DNA from: Bryopsis sp. KO-2023
Lineage: Eukaryota > Chlorophyta > Ulvophyceae > Bryopsidales > Bryopsidaceae
Assembly: GCA_030272585.1 (NCBI GenBank)
Contig: BSYQ01000010.1
Span: forward strand, 3,162,001-3,226,000
Direction: 5' to 3'
Length of the DNA: 64,000 nucleotides
The notes under the pieces: model-generated
Seen by the model: the letters and a program-made list of their open reading frames with translations, nothing else
Told to the model about the DNA's origin: nothing
The model's database searches: none
Part shown: positions 21,370 through 32,960 of the stretch, piece after piece
How the letters are laid out: each line of letters opens with the position of its first letter
Numbering within the stretch: the first letter of the stretch is position 1
Translations under genes and position numbers: made by a program

Positions 21370-23259
21370 ATATATATATATATGTTTGTTTGAGAGAGAA
21401 AAACGGACATCCCATGGAAAAAACAGCCAATACAATCTGACTTTTGATCTTTGTGCCAACTTCTCGACGAGGGAAAAATCCTGTGGATGTTCGAAAACCT
21501 TCTGAGAATCCAGCCACAGGGTGCTTTTTTTCTTTCTTTTCTCGTATTTTGTTCTTTTTTGACCCTCCCATATATTCAGGAATCCCTGAAAAAAGAAACC
21601 TCATCAAACGGCGTGTACCATCAACCAATTGACCTTATTTCCACAGATCCACCTCCACTTGCTTTTTCCACTCAATAGCCTGCCTGTCGTAGAGTGTTTT
21701 GCAAAACCTTGTTTGTTTGTTTTTTTGCTTGTGTGTGTGCATTTTTTTTAAACACAAATCCATCAAGATGATGTTTCTTCCTGTCACCCCCTTTTTCTTT
21801 TTTTTTACTTTTTTTTTTTTTGAAAGACACTTCCCTTCACACATCTATAAATATAAGCCTTCTTGTTGTTTTCCTTTTTTTTCCGTTCTTTTTTTTTTGG
21901 TTCGACAAATAGTCCTAAGGAAAAAAGGGCAAGTCAGAAAAAAAACATCATTTTTTATGCCCCTTACAAATCCTCTTACCCAATTTTTTTTCCCCAGTGT
22001 GAGTTCAATTTTTTTTTCTTTTTTTTTCTTCTTCCTTAATCCATGTTCAACAGAAAAATCATTTGCTGCTACCCCATCTTTTTCCCGTATTGTTTTTTTT
22101 TGTTTTTTTTGGGAGGAAGGGGGTGCAATTCGCCCCGTACAATAAACAGAGATACCCCACCCACCTCTATTCCAAAAAGGAAAAAAAAACTCCCTTCATT
22201 GGAAAAGAACGGCCATGGAATTCTAACACCCAAGCATTAGCAGCCTAAATCCATCCAATAGATATAAAAACCTTCCCCTTTTCACCCCCTTTCCACAACA
22301 ATATGGAATACATATTTACATATCTAAATAAATATATGTGATAAATATATGTCAGCATAGACATGCCATGCTACCAAAAGCATTTGTTTTTTTGACACTT
22401 TAATGTCGATATTGACGCCACCCAAGGGCTTCAGTTCAAAACCAGTTCCAATTGATAACAAAAAAAATACATAATCAAATCTCAGATGCTTAAAAGAGAT
22501 GCTTCTCTTTTGATGCTTTTTTTTTGTTTTTCCTTACCCCTTCCCTACATTTTTCCAGAATTTTTTTTTTGGTATGTTTTTTTCTTTGTTGTGCAAGGAT
22601 TATGGTAAAAATGACCCACCGAAAAAAAACAAAAACAAAAAAAGAACTGTTTTATGCTAAAACTAGTTGCAGGTTTACGTATGCAATTTTTTTTTTCTTT
22701 TCTTCTTCTGTCTGTTTGCCTATTTAAAAAAAAAAAAAAGAAAAAAAAAATGGAGAAAAGAACAAATTAAAAGAACCCCTTTTGCAAGAAAATGTATGAA
22801 AATTGACTACATACCATCCCCCCCCCCCCCTCTTTTTGTCGGTTGGGTAAACTAAAAGAAGTCAAGCTTTCTTTCTCTCTGTTTTCTTTTTTTAATTCGG
22901 TGGTTGTTGACAACTTGCCACTCTTGATGCAAGAGTAAAAAGAAAATGATGATCTCACACTTTTCTCATATCCTCACTCTTTTCGCTTCGCTACAGACAG
23001 ACTCGGGCAACATAATGAAAATATAAAGAGAGAGAGAAAAAAAACATAACATCACCGCCCCAAATATGCAAATATATATTCTTTAGTATTCTCAATATTA
23101 TCCTGTTTTTTCCCCTCTTTTTTGAGTTCCTCCCCCCCTTTTTTTCTCTTTCAGTTCAGATTCAGAGACCGGATCCTTGAAAAAGAACTACAGCGAAAGA
23201 GATTTTTTTTTTCCAGCTGCATAAACCAAGAGGTTTACTAATGGCAGGGGTATCCCATG
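21370..23259. other. Intergenic, polypyrimidine-rich, no gene seen
   Basis: Starts with a short (TA)n tract at 21366-21383, then long T and C runs. Plus-strand frames such as 21699-22145 are Phe-rich products of poly-T. The right end must contain the 3' UTR of the minus-strand gene that stops at 23260. Confidence 0.5.
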
Positions 23260-26200
23260 TCAGTCCTGGTACATTTCGATGGAAGGTTGGTCTCTAAATG
23301 GAGGCGAGGTCTCCCGATCCGATGAATTCACGTGGATACTGACGGAAGCCACCAATTCTTCGGTGGATATTTTCCTTGCTTTGGCTTCCTGTCGCTTTTT
23401 TTGCCGTTTCGCAGCCTCCTTTCTTTTTTGCCGTCTGGTCATAACAACGGTCCCGTATATCAAACCGATCAACACCACTGCTGTCAGGATTGCGAGTGCG
23501 ATGACTGCCAGCATCCATCCCCTTTGAGAATGAAAAGGAAGAAAAAAACAAAAACAAAAAAAAACGTAAGCAAAAAAGAGAATTCCAGAGGCATGAAAAA
23601 AAGGGACAGGAGAAAAAGGCCAAGAAAAAGAAAAGTGAAAATATCCATCCAATGCCACCCTTGGCTTTTCTTGATCGTGTCATCTCTGTGTGTTGATTCT
23701 GTTGCTATTTTCAGCTAGTTGAAAAAAACTCACGTTCTTCCTCTATTATTTTTTTGGAGGAAAATTTTCCTTGTGAAATCTGCAAGCAAAAAAAAACCCT
23801 CACTTTGTTAATGATTTTCCGCCACCGGAATTCTCGGTATGGTGATGAGAAGCTGTAGAGTCGACCTCAAATTGCCCCACGACCAGCATGTTTGTGACGG
23901 CGATGTGACCCTTTTGATTGCCAGCCGCCGTGGGGTTGTTCTGGGATTCCCTCGACGACCACTCCACCAAATGAAATGCATTTTGAGGGCAGTCGATATC
24001 AGCAACCTCCTGGCATTTCTCGGTCGACACCACCGACACCTCGTTGGAAATGGTAGGTAGCTTGATCGGAATACCGATCTCCAGTCTAGACCGGGGAAAA
24101 AAAAGGAAAATTATTATGAAAAACTTGAGAAAATTATACACAGCAAATCAGGATAACACAGAATTGGGCAAGAGTTGCCCTCCAAAGATAAGAACGGGAG
24201 CTTAAAAAAAAAATTCAAAAGAAAACACAAAGAAAAGGCGAAAGGTGCCCAGGAAAAAAGATTACGTTCCAACTTGATGGAAAAACAACCCCTCATGCAC
24301 CACGCTTGCCATGTTTTCCTGTTGAGTTTGAACGGAATTTGAGTGAATCCAGTGAGGTACTTTTCAGCAGGTGTTGAGACACTTCATTGCTACCTGGCTC
24401 CCTTTTCTAGAACTATGTGTGCAACCGAGTCTTTCACTTTCAGAACGCCTCCCTTTTCCAGGTTCACGAAAGGTATGCTAATTCTAGGGTTCATCACATC
24501 CACCTCCAACTCGCCCAAATCCAGCATGGTCAATCTGATGACAAGCCAAAAAAGAAAACAAAAAACACCTCTTGATAAATTCTGCCGAAATAACGTTTTT
24601 GGATTTCACCAAAGTTTGGAGTTCAAATGTATACAGGCAGGAAGCAGACCATCCCCCCCCCCAAAAAAAAAAAATAATAAACACCAAAAAATTAACCAAA
24701 AAAAGTTCTCTGAAAGAATCATAATTTTCAGAAGTGGAACTATAGCATACGATTCTCAGGGTCACTTTTCGTGTTTTTTTTCATTCTTTTTTTTTGGGGG
24801 GGGGGCGAAGGGTGGTTCAAAAGTAAAAAACCCAACTATGAACGGCAATTGCACAACACACACAAAAAAATATCCCAAGGAAACTAAAAAAACGCACACT
24901 AAGACATGGACTCCATCATTCCTTTGTAGACTACTTTTCCAACAAAAAAAAAATGCAAACCTGAGAACGACGTCCTCCATCAGCTGGACCTTATCCACGA
25001 GCGTCCCCATATCCAGCCTCACCAATTTCAGCGCAGGATGGGAAGTAATCGTGACCCCCCTGTCCAGCGAGATGGCTGAAATGGTGCTGTTCCCCCACAC
25101 CTCCCTCGTCAATTCCAGATTCCTCGCAACATGCACCGTGGTGATTTTCTTGTTCAGCAGAGCAGATTGCAAATCCACCTCCGAAACCACGACACGAAGC
25201 CCTTGCGCTGCAGCCTCCTCTGCTGCACTCTTTACGGTGTTTTCGTTCCCTAAAGCCACCACCGTTCGATCGAAATTGAAATTCGTGAGAGCGCTGGACC
25301 CAGCATTTGTCACGCTCTGCAGTTTATTGAGGACCACCTCTCCCTTGCCATCCAAAAGCAACGATTCCACACAATCCACATCAGCTTTTTTCGGCTGCAA
25401 TGAGCTGCAGTTGGATTCTCTGACGGCACCCTTCGCGCCGAAACCAGCACCGCCTATGGATTTCAGTATAGATTTGCAGATGGGGGAACACACCACCGAA
25501 TGATCCAGCCTCACGAAAGCCCCCCGTTCAGCATCAAAAAATCCCAAGCTTCCGATGCCTGCTTTCCCTGGCACAGCTCTTCTCAAAACCATGCCCTAAA
25601 AATCGAAAACGGAACATTTCCATTCTTGGTCTGTTTTCAGACGTCAAGTCGAGGGATTTTCACTTTCATTATGGTGGATACATCCTACCCCCTCCCTTTT
25701 AACACAGTGCAAAATTGATGGATAATATCCATTGAACAAAACGCCTGCATTGATTGATTCTCTCCATATATACATACCTTGATCGACACGACACCCCCTT
25801 TTTCGATAGTCAGCATATTCTCTGCCAAGTTCATGTCCCACACAGCCGGGTCCGTTTTTCTCGGTTTTACCCAAGGGTGGGTCAGCACCGACACCCTCCG
25901 ATTGATCACCAAGGTCTCATCCAGATTCCCTTTCCCATCCGGCCACTGCCCTATGTCAAAAACTATGTCTTTCACGAAAAAAATCCACCCCACATGGGGG
26001 TCCTCCAACGCTCGTCTGAACGATGCCACCCCATCCACAAGGGCATCCTCCAGAATGTGCCGTTTGGTGTGCTCTGTGATCAGCTGGAGGGTATTCGAGG
26101 CAGTCAAATCAGAAAAGGTGTCCAGGCCGGAGGGATTGGGCAGGAGTCCATCGATGAAAAAAGCACCCAGTTGGCAAGGGACCTCTTTGGCTAAACAAGT

Positions 26201-27091
26201 GGCCTCGTCTGCTATACTGGCGTTCAGACCGTAGTCCCTTAAAGCATTGACGTGGCTGGGAGCAGCAAACACAATGCAGGGCTCAAAATCACTTCATTTC
26301 GACTCCCTCTGGGAGGGTAACTTGCCTGGCTTTTTCATACCACCATTTTTTTTGAGGGCTGCTGAAATCCAGTTTGAAAAGCCAAACAGAGAATTAAATT
26401 TTTTTTCAATGTCTTTGGAAATTGGAGAATCAGCCAGGTTTTGATCCAACAATCAAAGCTTTTGTGGAATCTGATTGAAGGTCAAAATATCGACTTCCCC
26501 ACGTGATCACGCGATTTTTGTTTCATCCACATAACGCATCACGCATCGTCACAGCCCCCGGCCGCCCTCAACCCTGGGCCGCAGCCCCTACCTTTCGAGC
26601 GTGTCTTTTGGATGCTTCGACACTTCTGCAATTATGTCGTCATACACCAGCCTCCCACTCCCCGATGAAGCGAAAAAGGGCACCAAGCTTTGAATCTGGA
26701 ACAGCGCGTGATCACCATCCCTATGGTCCGCCCCGCACACGAAATGCAAGTCTCGAACCTTCAACGTGTACCCCTCCTCCACCACCACTCGCGTCCCCAT
26801 GAAACCCATATCGATTTTCGCCTGTCGTTCGAGTTTGGGGTCTCCGATCATCGTGACATTCCTGCGCAGCGCCAAATGGTGCGCCCCGTCGTCATCGTGC
26901 GGCCAGTGCTGCCTTTCCAACTTGAAATCCCCCGAAACCTTCAGCAGCTCCACGTTTTCGTCCGCGAGCGCATCCAACAGTTGCAGCGATGACGAGATCG
27001 TCGCCTCCTTGGAGGATTCCGTTCGGGCCTGCGAAACGCCGACTTGGATGGTGTGGAGCAACACCAGGACGCCCACGATCGCGTTCAGCAT
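23260..27091 (-). CDS. Type I membrane protein with repeated beta-strand ectodomain, short tail
   Basis: Six exons on the minus strand (27091-26592, 26255-25778, 25595-24961, 24534-24394, 24085-23804, 23521-23260) join in phases 2,0,2,2,2 with consensus GT-AG sites and encode 765 residues ending in TGA. The start gives a signal peptide (MLNAIVGVLVLLHTIQVGVS). Three ectodomain segments share a pattern: RRNVTMIGDPKLE..., NRRVSVLTHPWVK... and DRGVTITSHPALK..., each followed by an Asp-Met and a hydrophobic-strand run. This suggests stacked strands, possibly a right-handed beta-helix. One transmembrane helix (GWMLAVIALAILTAVVLIGL) precedes a basic stop-transfer (RRQKRKEAAKRQKKR) and a ~60-residue tail without enzyme motifs. 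It is probably a surface adhesion or sensing protein. The ectodomain start resembles that of the receptor kinase at 43.2-46.8 kb. Confidence 0.8.
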
Positions 27092-30000
27092 CGGGGAACA
27101 GAACAACAGGGGGGCATGACACGAAGAAACTGGGAGTGTATGGATTTGGAAGGGTGGCGTCGGCTGGGGGTTGTCGAGACGTCGCGTCTTGAGCTCGTGA
27201 CGTAAATTTGCGGCTGAGGGGATGCGTTCGCGGTACATGCATGATCTCTCTGGCGCAGGTGACAGCCCCCAGAATGAAAGGTATGAAAGGACGAGTGGCA
27301 GGGGGGGAAACGAGAAAAGTACAAATTTTTGCAGCCATCACGAGGAAGCTTGTGCTGAAGAGACGAACACACGAAAGATTGTGCTGAACCCAACTCCTGT
27401 CGAGCTCTCGAGTCTTCCATTGTCGATTCGCTTACAGACATCCTGGAGATATCCCTTTTGGCAAGGGATGTGTGGCCTCTTGTGGATGAGCAGCGATCGA
27501 ACGAAACCGAGAGGTGGTGGTAGTAGAGGTGCCCTGCTGTAAAAACAAGCATCAAATTGTATTGAGCACATACAGTTGGATGAGTAATGAAGTAAAGCAC
27601 TTACACAAGGTTCTTTCTCAGAGTGTCTTTCCACTCAGGGTTGCTTGGCTGGTGCTTTTTTTGATGGCTTTCCCTGGACAGTAACTAGATTTGGGTTATA
27701 TCTACATCAGGTGTTTCGATGATATTCTGTTTGGCGCATCACCAAAATGCAAGAGGATAAAAAAATAAAGTTTCTACAAGTACGGGGACCCCCCTCATAA
27801 CATATCCAACCCCCACGACTTGGGGGGATTGGCCATTTTATGCCTACGGTAGCTGAGCATTTTTGTTCCGACCAAAAACTGACCCCCCTCTTTGCCATTT
27901 CCCCCCCACCCTCCCTTGGAATAAGAAGCCAAAAAGCATTTACCACCATTTAACCCCCCAAAAGCATTTGCCGTTTAACCCCTTCCCCTCTATTTTCCCC
28001 AATGATTGCTTTGAAACCATGCATACATATATATATAAGAAACACACTGCTTATGGCGTTCGACTCTGTGAGATGTATTTTTTTGAAGCCTTTCTAACCG
28101 ACTTCCTGAAAGGAATTGAGCCCTCCCCATGAAAAAAAAAAGAAACGAACTGTGCGAGGGCTGTAGTTTTCTAGTGGGAAAAAGCTACCCCCATTTTCAA
28201 TATTTCCCCCCTCATATTCTATTCAACAAAGTTTTGGCAACCCCGAATTCCTCCCTTTGGTATTTTGATTTCGCAGGGAAAATCGACATGCGAGGTTTGG
28301 ATGGAAAAAAAAAAGCAAAGCAAAGCAAAACCCCCCGAAAAAAAAAAAAAAGTCGAGCCTTTTTACATTGAGGATTTTGCCACACCTCAAGCAATTGTCA
28401 CCAAGTTTTTTTTTGCTTCCGTCTTTTTTTCGTCCCTCTCAACCTCCAATTTTTAATTTTAATCGTTACCATTCCATATTGAAAAGAAAAAAAACAAATA
28501 AAAAAAAACGAAAAAAAAAAACCCTTCTTCAACACCCCCCCCTCCCCCTTTTCATTGTTGAATAAGAACACACACACCCCACGGTGCGTCCGGACAAAAC
28601 AAGAAAAAGCAAAACAGTAAATTTTGCTTTTCGCTTCTTGACATACATTCCAAATTCTTTTCTTCCTTTTTTTTTTTTTTTTTCGGTCCAAGGAACCCCA
28701 TCCTGGCTGACCCCAATTTCCTCCCATTGATATACAGTCCCTCCCTTATCTCCCTCCCCTCTTCTCCAAAAAAGAGAAAACTAAACACCAGAGAAAATAA
28801 AATAAAATAAAACACCAAGTTCCTTTGTATTGAATGGAATGAAAAGGGAAAAAGAAAAAAAATAGACCAATGCCTCAACAGCAACAGATTTATATGTATA
28901 CATGTGCTAAGTTTTCCCTCCCCCTTCCCTTCCTGCCAAAAATCCTCGATGTGGTTTTTCAGTGTTCTTTTTATTTTTTTAAATCCAAATCTGGGTCGAG
29001 AGAAGAACCGGCCGGTCCCACAGTTTCTCTCCTGGGTTTGTCCCGTTTTTTCAATTTTTTTTTTTTTTGCTTTTCTTTTGAAGGACTCGATAGCCGCAAG
29101 TCCTGTTGGAAAACCTTGGAACAAAAAAAAAGAGAAAAAAAAACAAAAAACAAAGAATTTTGGAAAGAAAAAATAAACGATAAAGAAAAAAACAAAACTA
29201 GGTGGAATCCCACAACCAACTGAGCAACCTTCTTTTTATCCCCCCCGCTGAATTGCACAAAAAGAAACATCTTTTTATCTTCTTCTTCTTCTTCTTTTGA
29301 AAAGCTTTTTTCCTTCATGAACCCCCCACGCCTTGCTGCTTTTCCCCCTTCTTTCTTTCTGTCTTTTTTTTTAAGCTGAAAATTACTTCAGATTGGACAT
29401 GGCGCTTGGCAGCTATATTCAGGAGAGAAAACCAACAGGAGAGAATTTTTTTTCAATCCTTCCTTGGACTTGTCCTTTTTTTTTCAATCTTGGAGGCTTG
29501 AGAATCATTCCATCTAATTAGCAGAAGTTGCAGTCCATCTAATTAGTCGATATTTTCTCTGTTCAACCTCCTCTCCCTTAACTTTTTATTTCCGACCACT
29601 GCTCACTGAAACCCTTTCTGTTTTAAACCTCTCCATTCAACAGCCACAATCAAAAACAAAACAATGGCGCTATAAAAAAAAAGAATTACATTTTCCTCAC
29701 CGTTGTTTTTTTTTCCTGTTTTCTTTAAAAAAACAAAAACAGAAGAAGCAATATCCAAGCAATCAGCGGCTTCATAGTTGTCTTGCATTTCTTGAACTAA
29801 TTTTTTTTTGCCCAACTGGGAAAACCACCACATTTGCTACAACCCTCCCTATTCCACACAACCTCAACCATTCATTCCCATTCTCTTTCTCATGGTTGAG
29901 GATCCCCACAGTTCATACAAAAGGAAAAACCCACCCAATTTCACCCCCCCGTTTTTTTTCCCCCAATTCTAGCTTCGTTCTTTTTCCTTTCAAAAGAACC

Positions 30001-30916
30001 CTCGGTTCTTTTCCCCTTTTCCCCACAGTTTTTTTTCTTTCTCTCTTAAATTCAGACGCTTGCCTCACAGATATGCTCCATTCAGTCAGCAACCACACAC
30101 CCCTCACAAAAGTCTATCATTTCCCAAACTCCTCTGCTTTCCCCCCCCCCCCTTTCAGTTTTTTTTTCCTCCCTCAGCAAGAAACGAGCGGTCCTGAACC
30201 CCCCATTCTGTCATTGCCCTTCCCCTCCCCATTCAAAAACGGCGATTCAAAACACCAGTGAAAGTTCCCATGATTGTGGGAGGCGAAAGAAAAAACCCAA
30301 AGAAAAAACAAAAAAAAGTCAGACTTCTGGATTCTAACATCATCGGGGCCCCCCTCTTCCCTGAAAACAGACAAGACAAAAGCCCCACATGAAAAAAAAA
30401 AAAAAAACCCACACAAACACACTTTATCTAATTCCTTTTTGTTTTCCTTGCAACGCACCCGATAATTCAGTCCATCGCCTCATTTCATATCCTCCTGTTC
30501 CAGCCCCCCTCCCCCCCCCCCATCCCACTCCCCAAAAAGAAAAAAGTCTCAAAGCATTAAATTCCAAAGTCCATTCTTGAGTCCCGACCCCCACCCCCCT
30601 TTTTTCCTCTTCCATCCTTTTGTCTGCATATCTCTTACCACTAAGCTAGAAAATAATTGTTAAAACATCCCCCACCCCCCCTGGCTTTCCACCATGAAAA
30701 CATATTTTCCACCACAGATGCATCTCGACAATACACACACACACACACATATATATTCCCCCCCTCCTCCCTCAAATACATAAAGAATCAGAAACGAGTC
30801 GGGGGAAAAAGAGTGACCGCCAAGGATTCCATCCGTAGGTTTTCAGGTGTCTTGTTGTTGTTTTTTTCCTCTCTCTTTCTCTCTCTTTTTTTTCTAGCAT
30901 TAAATTGCATGGGACC
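27092..30916. other. Intergenic, T/C/A homopolymer-rich, no gene seen
   Basis: The first ~500 bp upstream of the 27091 start is GC-richer and is presumably promoter. From about 27.7 kb the plus strand is dominated by C and T runs with A-rich spacers. Frames such as 28552-29124 minus are Lys/Phe products of homopolymers. Confidence 0.5.
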
Positions 30917-31324
30917 TTAGTCATCCCACTCATGATCGTCGGGGTACCGCGGAATCGGCCAATCAGCGAAAGCTTCACAAGGTCCAGACCCTGTCGGTTT
31001 GCACCCTTCTTCTTCCAATACACCCTCTCGCTGTCTGTTGCTGATCAGTCGACGGAGGGACCCCAAAACTCCGGAAGGGGCACCCGGGGAATTTCCACCC
31101 TCGCTGGATCCATCGGAGGGTCGGCTGCTTTCGGCGGTCGGACTAGATTTCCTTTTGAAACTCAAAGCAGAAACGAGGGTGGCCATGACGGAGGGTTTCT
31201 CTTGAAGCATACTCTCCACAGCACCTTCCACAGGGGCTACACCTGTTGCATCCCAAACAACTGTTATCAGGAGGAGGATAACTGCCCATGTTCCCTGGCC
31301 AAGCTTACAGCGTGTTGCATTCCT
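30917..31324 (-). CDS. Exon with hydrophobic helix and Ser/Pro-rich tail, unknown protein
   Basis: After a CCAAACAG acceptor near 31325 the minus strand encodes NATRCKLGQGTWAVILLL and the rest of a hydrophobic helix, then a Ser/Gly/Pro-rich region, a basic helix (GVLGSLRRLISNRQRE), an acidic tail (YPDDHEWDD) and TAA at 30917. It could be the last exon of a single-pass membrane protein or, with a missing start exon, a signal-peptide protein. The upstream frame is closed by TGA, so at least one more exon is needed. Joining it to the reading frame at 31552-32103 is possible only through a weak phase-2 donor. The family is unknown. Confidence 0.4.
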   Translation of the reverse strand, partial: RNATRCKLGQGTWAVILLLITVVWDATGVAPVEGAVESMLQEKPSVMATLVSALSFKRKSSPTAESSRPSDGSSEGGNSPGAPSGVLGSLRRLISNRQREGVLEEEGCKPTGSGPCEAFADWPIPRYPDDHEWDD

Positions 31325-31551
31325 GTTTGGATTTAAACTTATGAATTTTCAATACAAAAAATTTCAAAATTAGGATCGAAAATTCTGAGAACCCCATCTC
31401 CACTTTAGTCAACCCCCCCTTCAGCGCTCCCAGATTAAAAACGTCTTGCTATGGTCACTCTTTTCAAAAAGAAGAAATACTGCCTTTGGGGGATAAGGCA
31501 GCAGGGAGGAAGTACTGTGGCTATGGAAGTACACCCTCATAGCCCAAGCAC

Positions 31552-32103
31552 TCAACCTAAAAATTTAAAAAGCTTAGGAAAGGGATCCGTAAGGCTCGCG
31601 CGTTTCCGTTGACGGTTCCACGACCGAATGACGCTTTTCAACGTCCGTCCAACGAGGCGCGAAGTCACCATCGCTGCGGACACCGCGGATTCTCGACACA
31701 GCAACCCTTTGGACGCATGCGCCCAAAGGGACACATCCTTTTCAGACTCGAAAGCTCGGACGTCCGATGGGGCGCCATCATCCCAAACGGACCTTGGGTT
31801 CGTTGTACTTCGCAAACCCAGTCGTTGGCGGACACGATACGCAACGAATATGTGATAAAACCGGAATTTGCGCATTGCCGTCCTCAGTCCCATACCGTGC
31901 CATTTGTCCTCCCACATCTGTTCGATTTCCAAGAAGGTTCCTGGGCTGCGCGGCGACTCGCAACTGTCCGCCGAGCAAAACAGGTCGCGCTTGGGGCTGT
32001 AAGCAGTGAAAGGGCTGGGCTCCAGCGACTCCAAAGACGTAAAGTACCGAGACGTTACGTTGTCCATCATCTCTTTACGGTACATGCTGTTGTAAAAGCC
32101 CAT
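31552..32103 (-). CDS. Hypothetical 183-residue basic protein
   Basis: An uninterrupted minus-strand frame from ATG at 32103 (GFYNSMYRKEMMDNVTS...) to TGA at 31552; the frame is also open upstream to 32259. The composition looks coding, with mixed Arg, Glu, Ser and aromatic residues (EIEQMWEDKWHGMGLRTAMR, KFRFYHIFVAYRVRQRLGL), unlike the homopolymer frames nearby. There is no signal peptide, transmembrane helix or known motif. It is divergent from PGAP1, with about 850 bp between starts. It may be a complete single-exon gene or the first exon of the transcript ending at 30917. Confidence 0.45.
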   Translation of the reverse strand: MGFYNSMYRKEMMDNVTSRYFTSLESLEPSPFTAYSPKRDLFCSADSCESPRSPGTFLEIEQMWEDKWHGMGLRTAMRKFRFYHIFVAYRVRQRLGLRSTTNPRSVWDDGAPSDVRAFESEKDVSLWAHASKGLLCRESAVSAAMVTSRLVGRTLKSVIRSWNRQRKRASLTDPFPKLFKFLG

Positions 32104-32960
32104 TCTGTTCTTCCCAATCCTCGCTTTTCTCTCGAAAAAGCCCGCCTCGCTTCGCCTCGCTTCGCCCCGCTTCCGACCGACTTCGGCACTCCGTTTTTCC
32201 ACCACCGATGGGCGCCTCGCGTTGGTTTTCTCTTTTCTTATCGAAGGTGGATATATCACGAGCCCGCCCCAGAGAAAAAGAGTCCGCGCCGAATGGTCTT
32301 TTATTCGATTTTTGGTAGAATATCACTCGTTTGAACGATGGTCCACTCTGTCGCCTCTCCTCTCGGTTCGGGCCGTTTCAAAATTCCACGAAGCCTTTTC
32401 ACAGCCTGAAGAACGTGCAGTTCGCCATGACTTGTCCTTTCATGGATCACAAATTGGCATTTGTTTTCAATTTGGGACCGTGAATGGGAGGCCCCCCAGT
32501 TTGTCAACACACCTCCAATCGCCGCTGCTGGGAAATACGAAGGAAGCCCCCTTCGTAGTTCTCTTCCAGCCAATACGAACTGGCGGGCATCCCCCAGTGC
32601 TTGAATTAGGAAGGGGTCTGATCGATCGCTGCAACTCGTTTGTCAGCCCCCCCCTCCTCTTCCCACCCTCACCAATAACCAACAACCAATGGACACTACA
32701 AAACTAATGCCAGACAACCAACTAATGCCACCCCTGACCACCAACTCCATCTCTTCTTCAACACCACCAAAACATGAGTAGATTATGAGGGATAACACAC
32801 ACACGTGATCACATCCTGGCCTTTCTTCCAGTAACAGGATTCATTGGGCCTGTTGAATTCCAGAGGTCCGGAAAATCTACTTTGAACCACTGATACAGTA
32901 TGCGATGGTAACCGGCAGCTCCCCCCGATTCTCGATATCCGGTGCCTATCCAGCGACGGA
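32104..32960. promoter_or_regulatory. Divergent region upstream of PGAP1 and the 32.1-kb ORF
   Basis: About 850 bp between opposite starts. It holds GC-rich sequence at 32130-32260 and no clear TATA box near the PGAP1 start. Overlapping frames on both strands (e.g. 32222-32707 plus) have no recognisable product. Confidence 0.35.

Noticed and set aside
24343..25503. 386-codon plus-strand ORF
   Set aside because: It is antisense to exons 3 and 4 of the minus-strand membrane protein gene and crosses its introns and homopolymers; the minus-strand model has matching splice phases, signal peptide and transmembrane helix.
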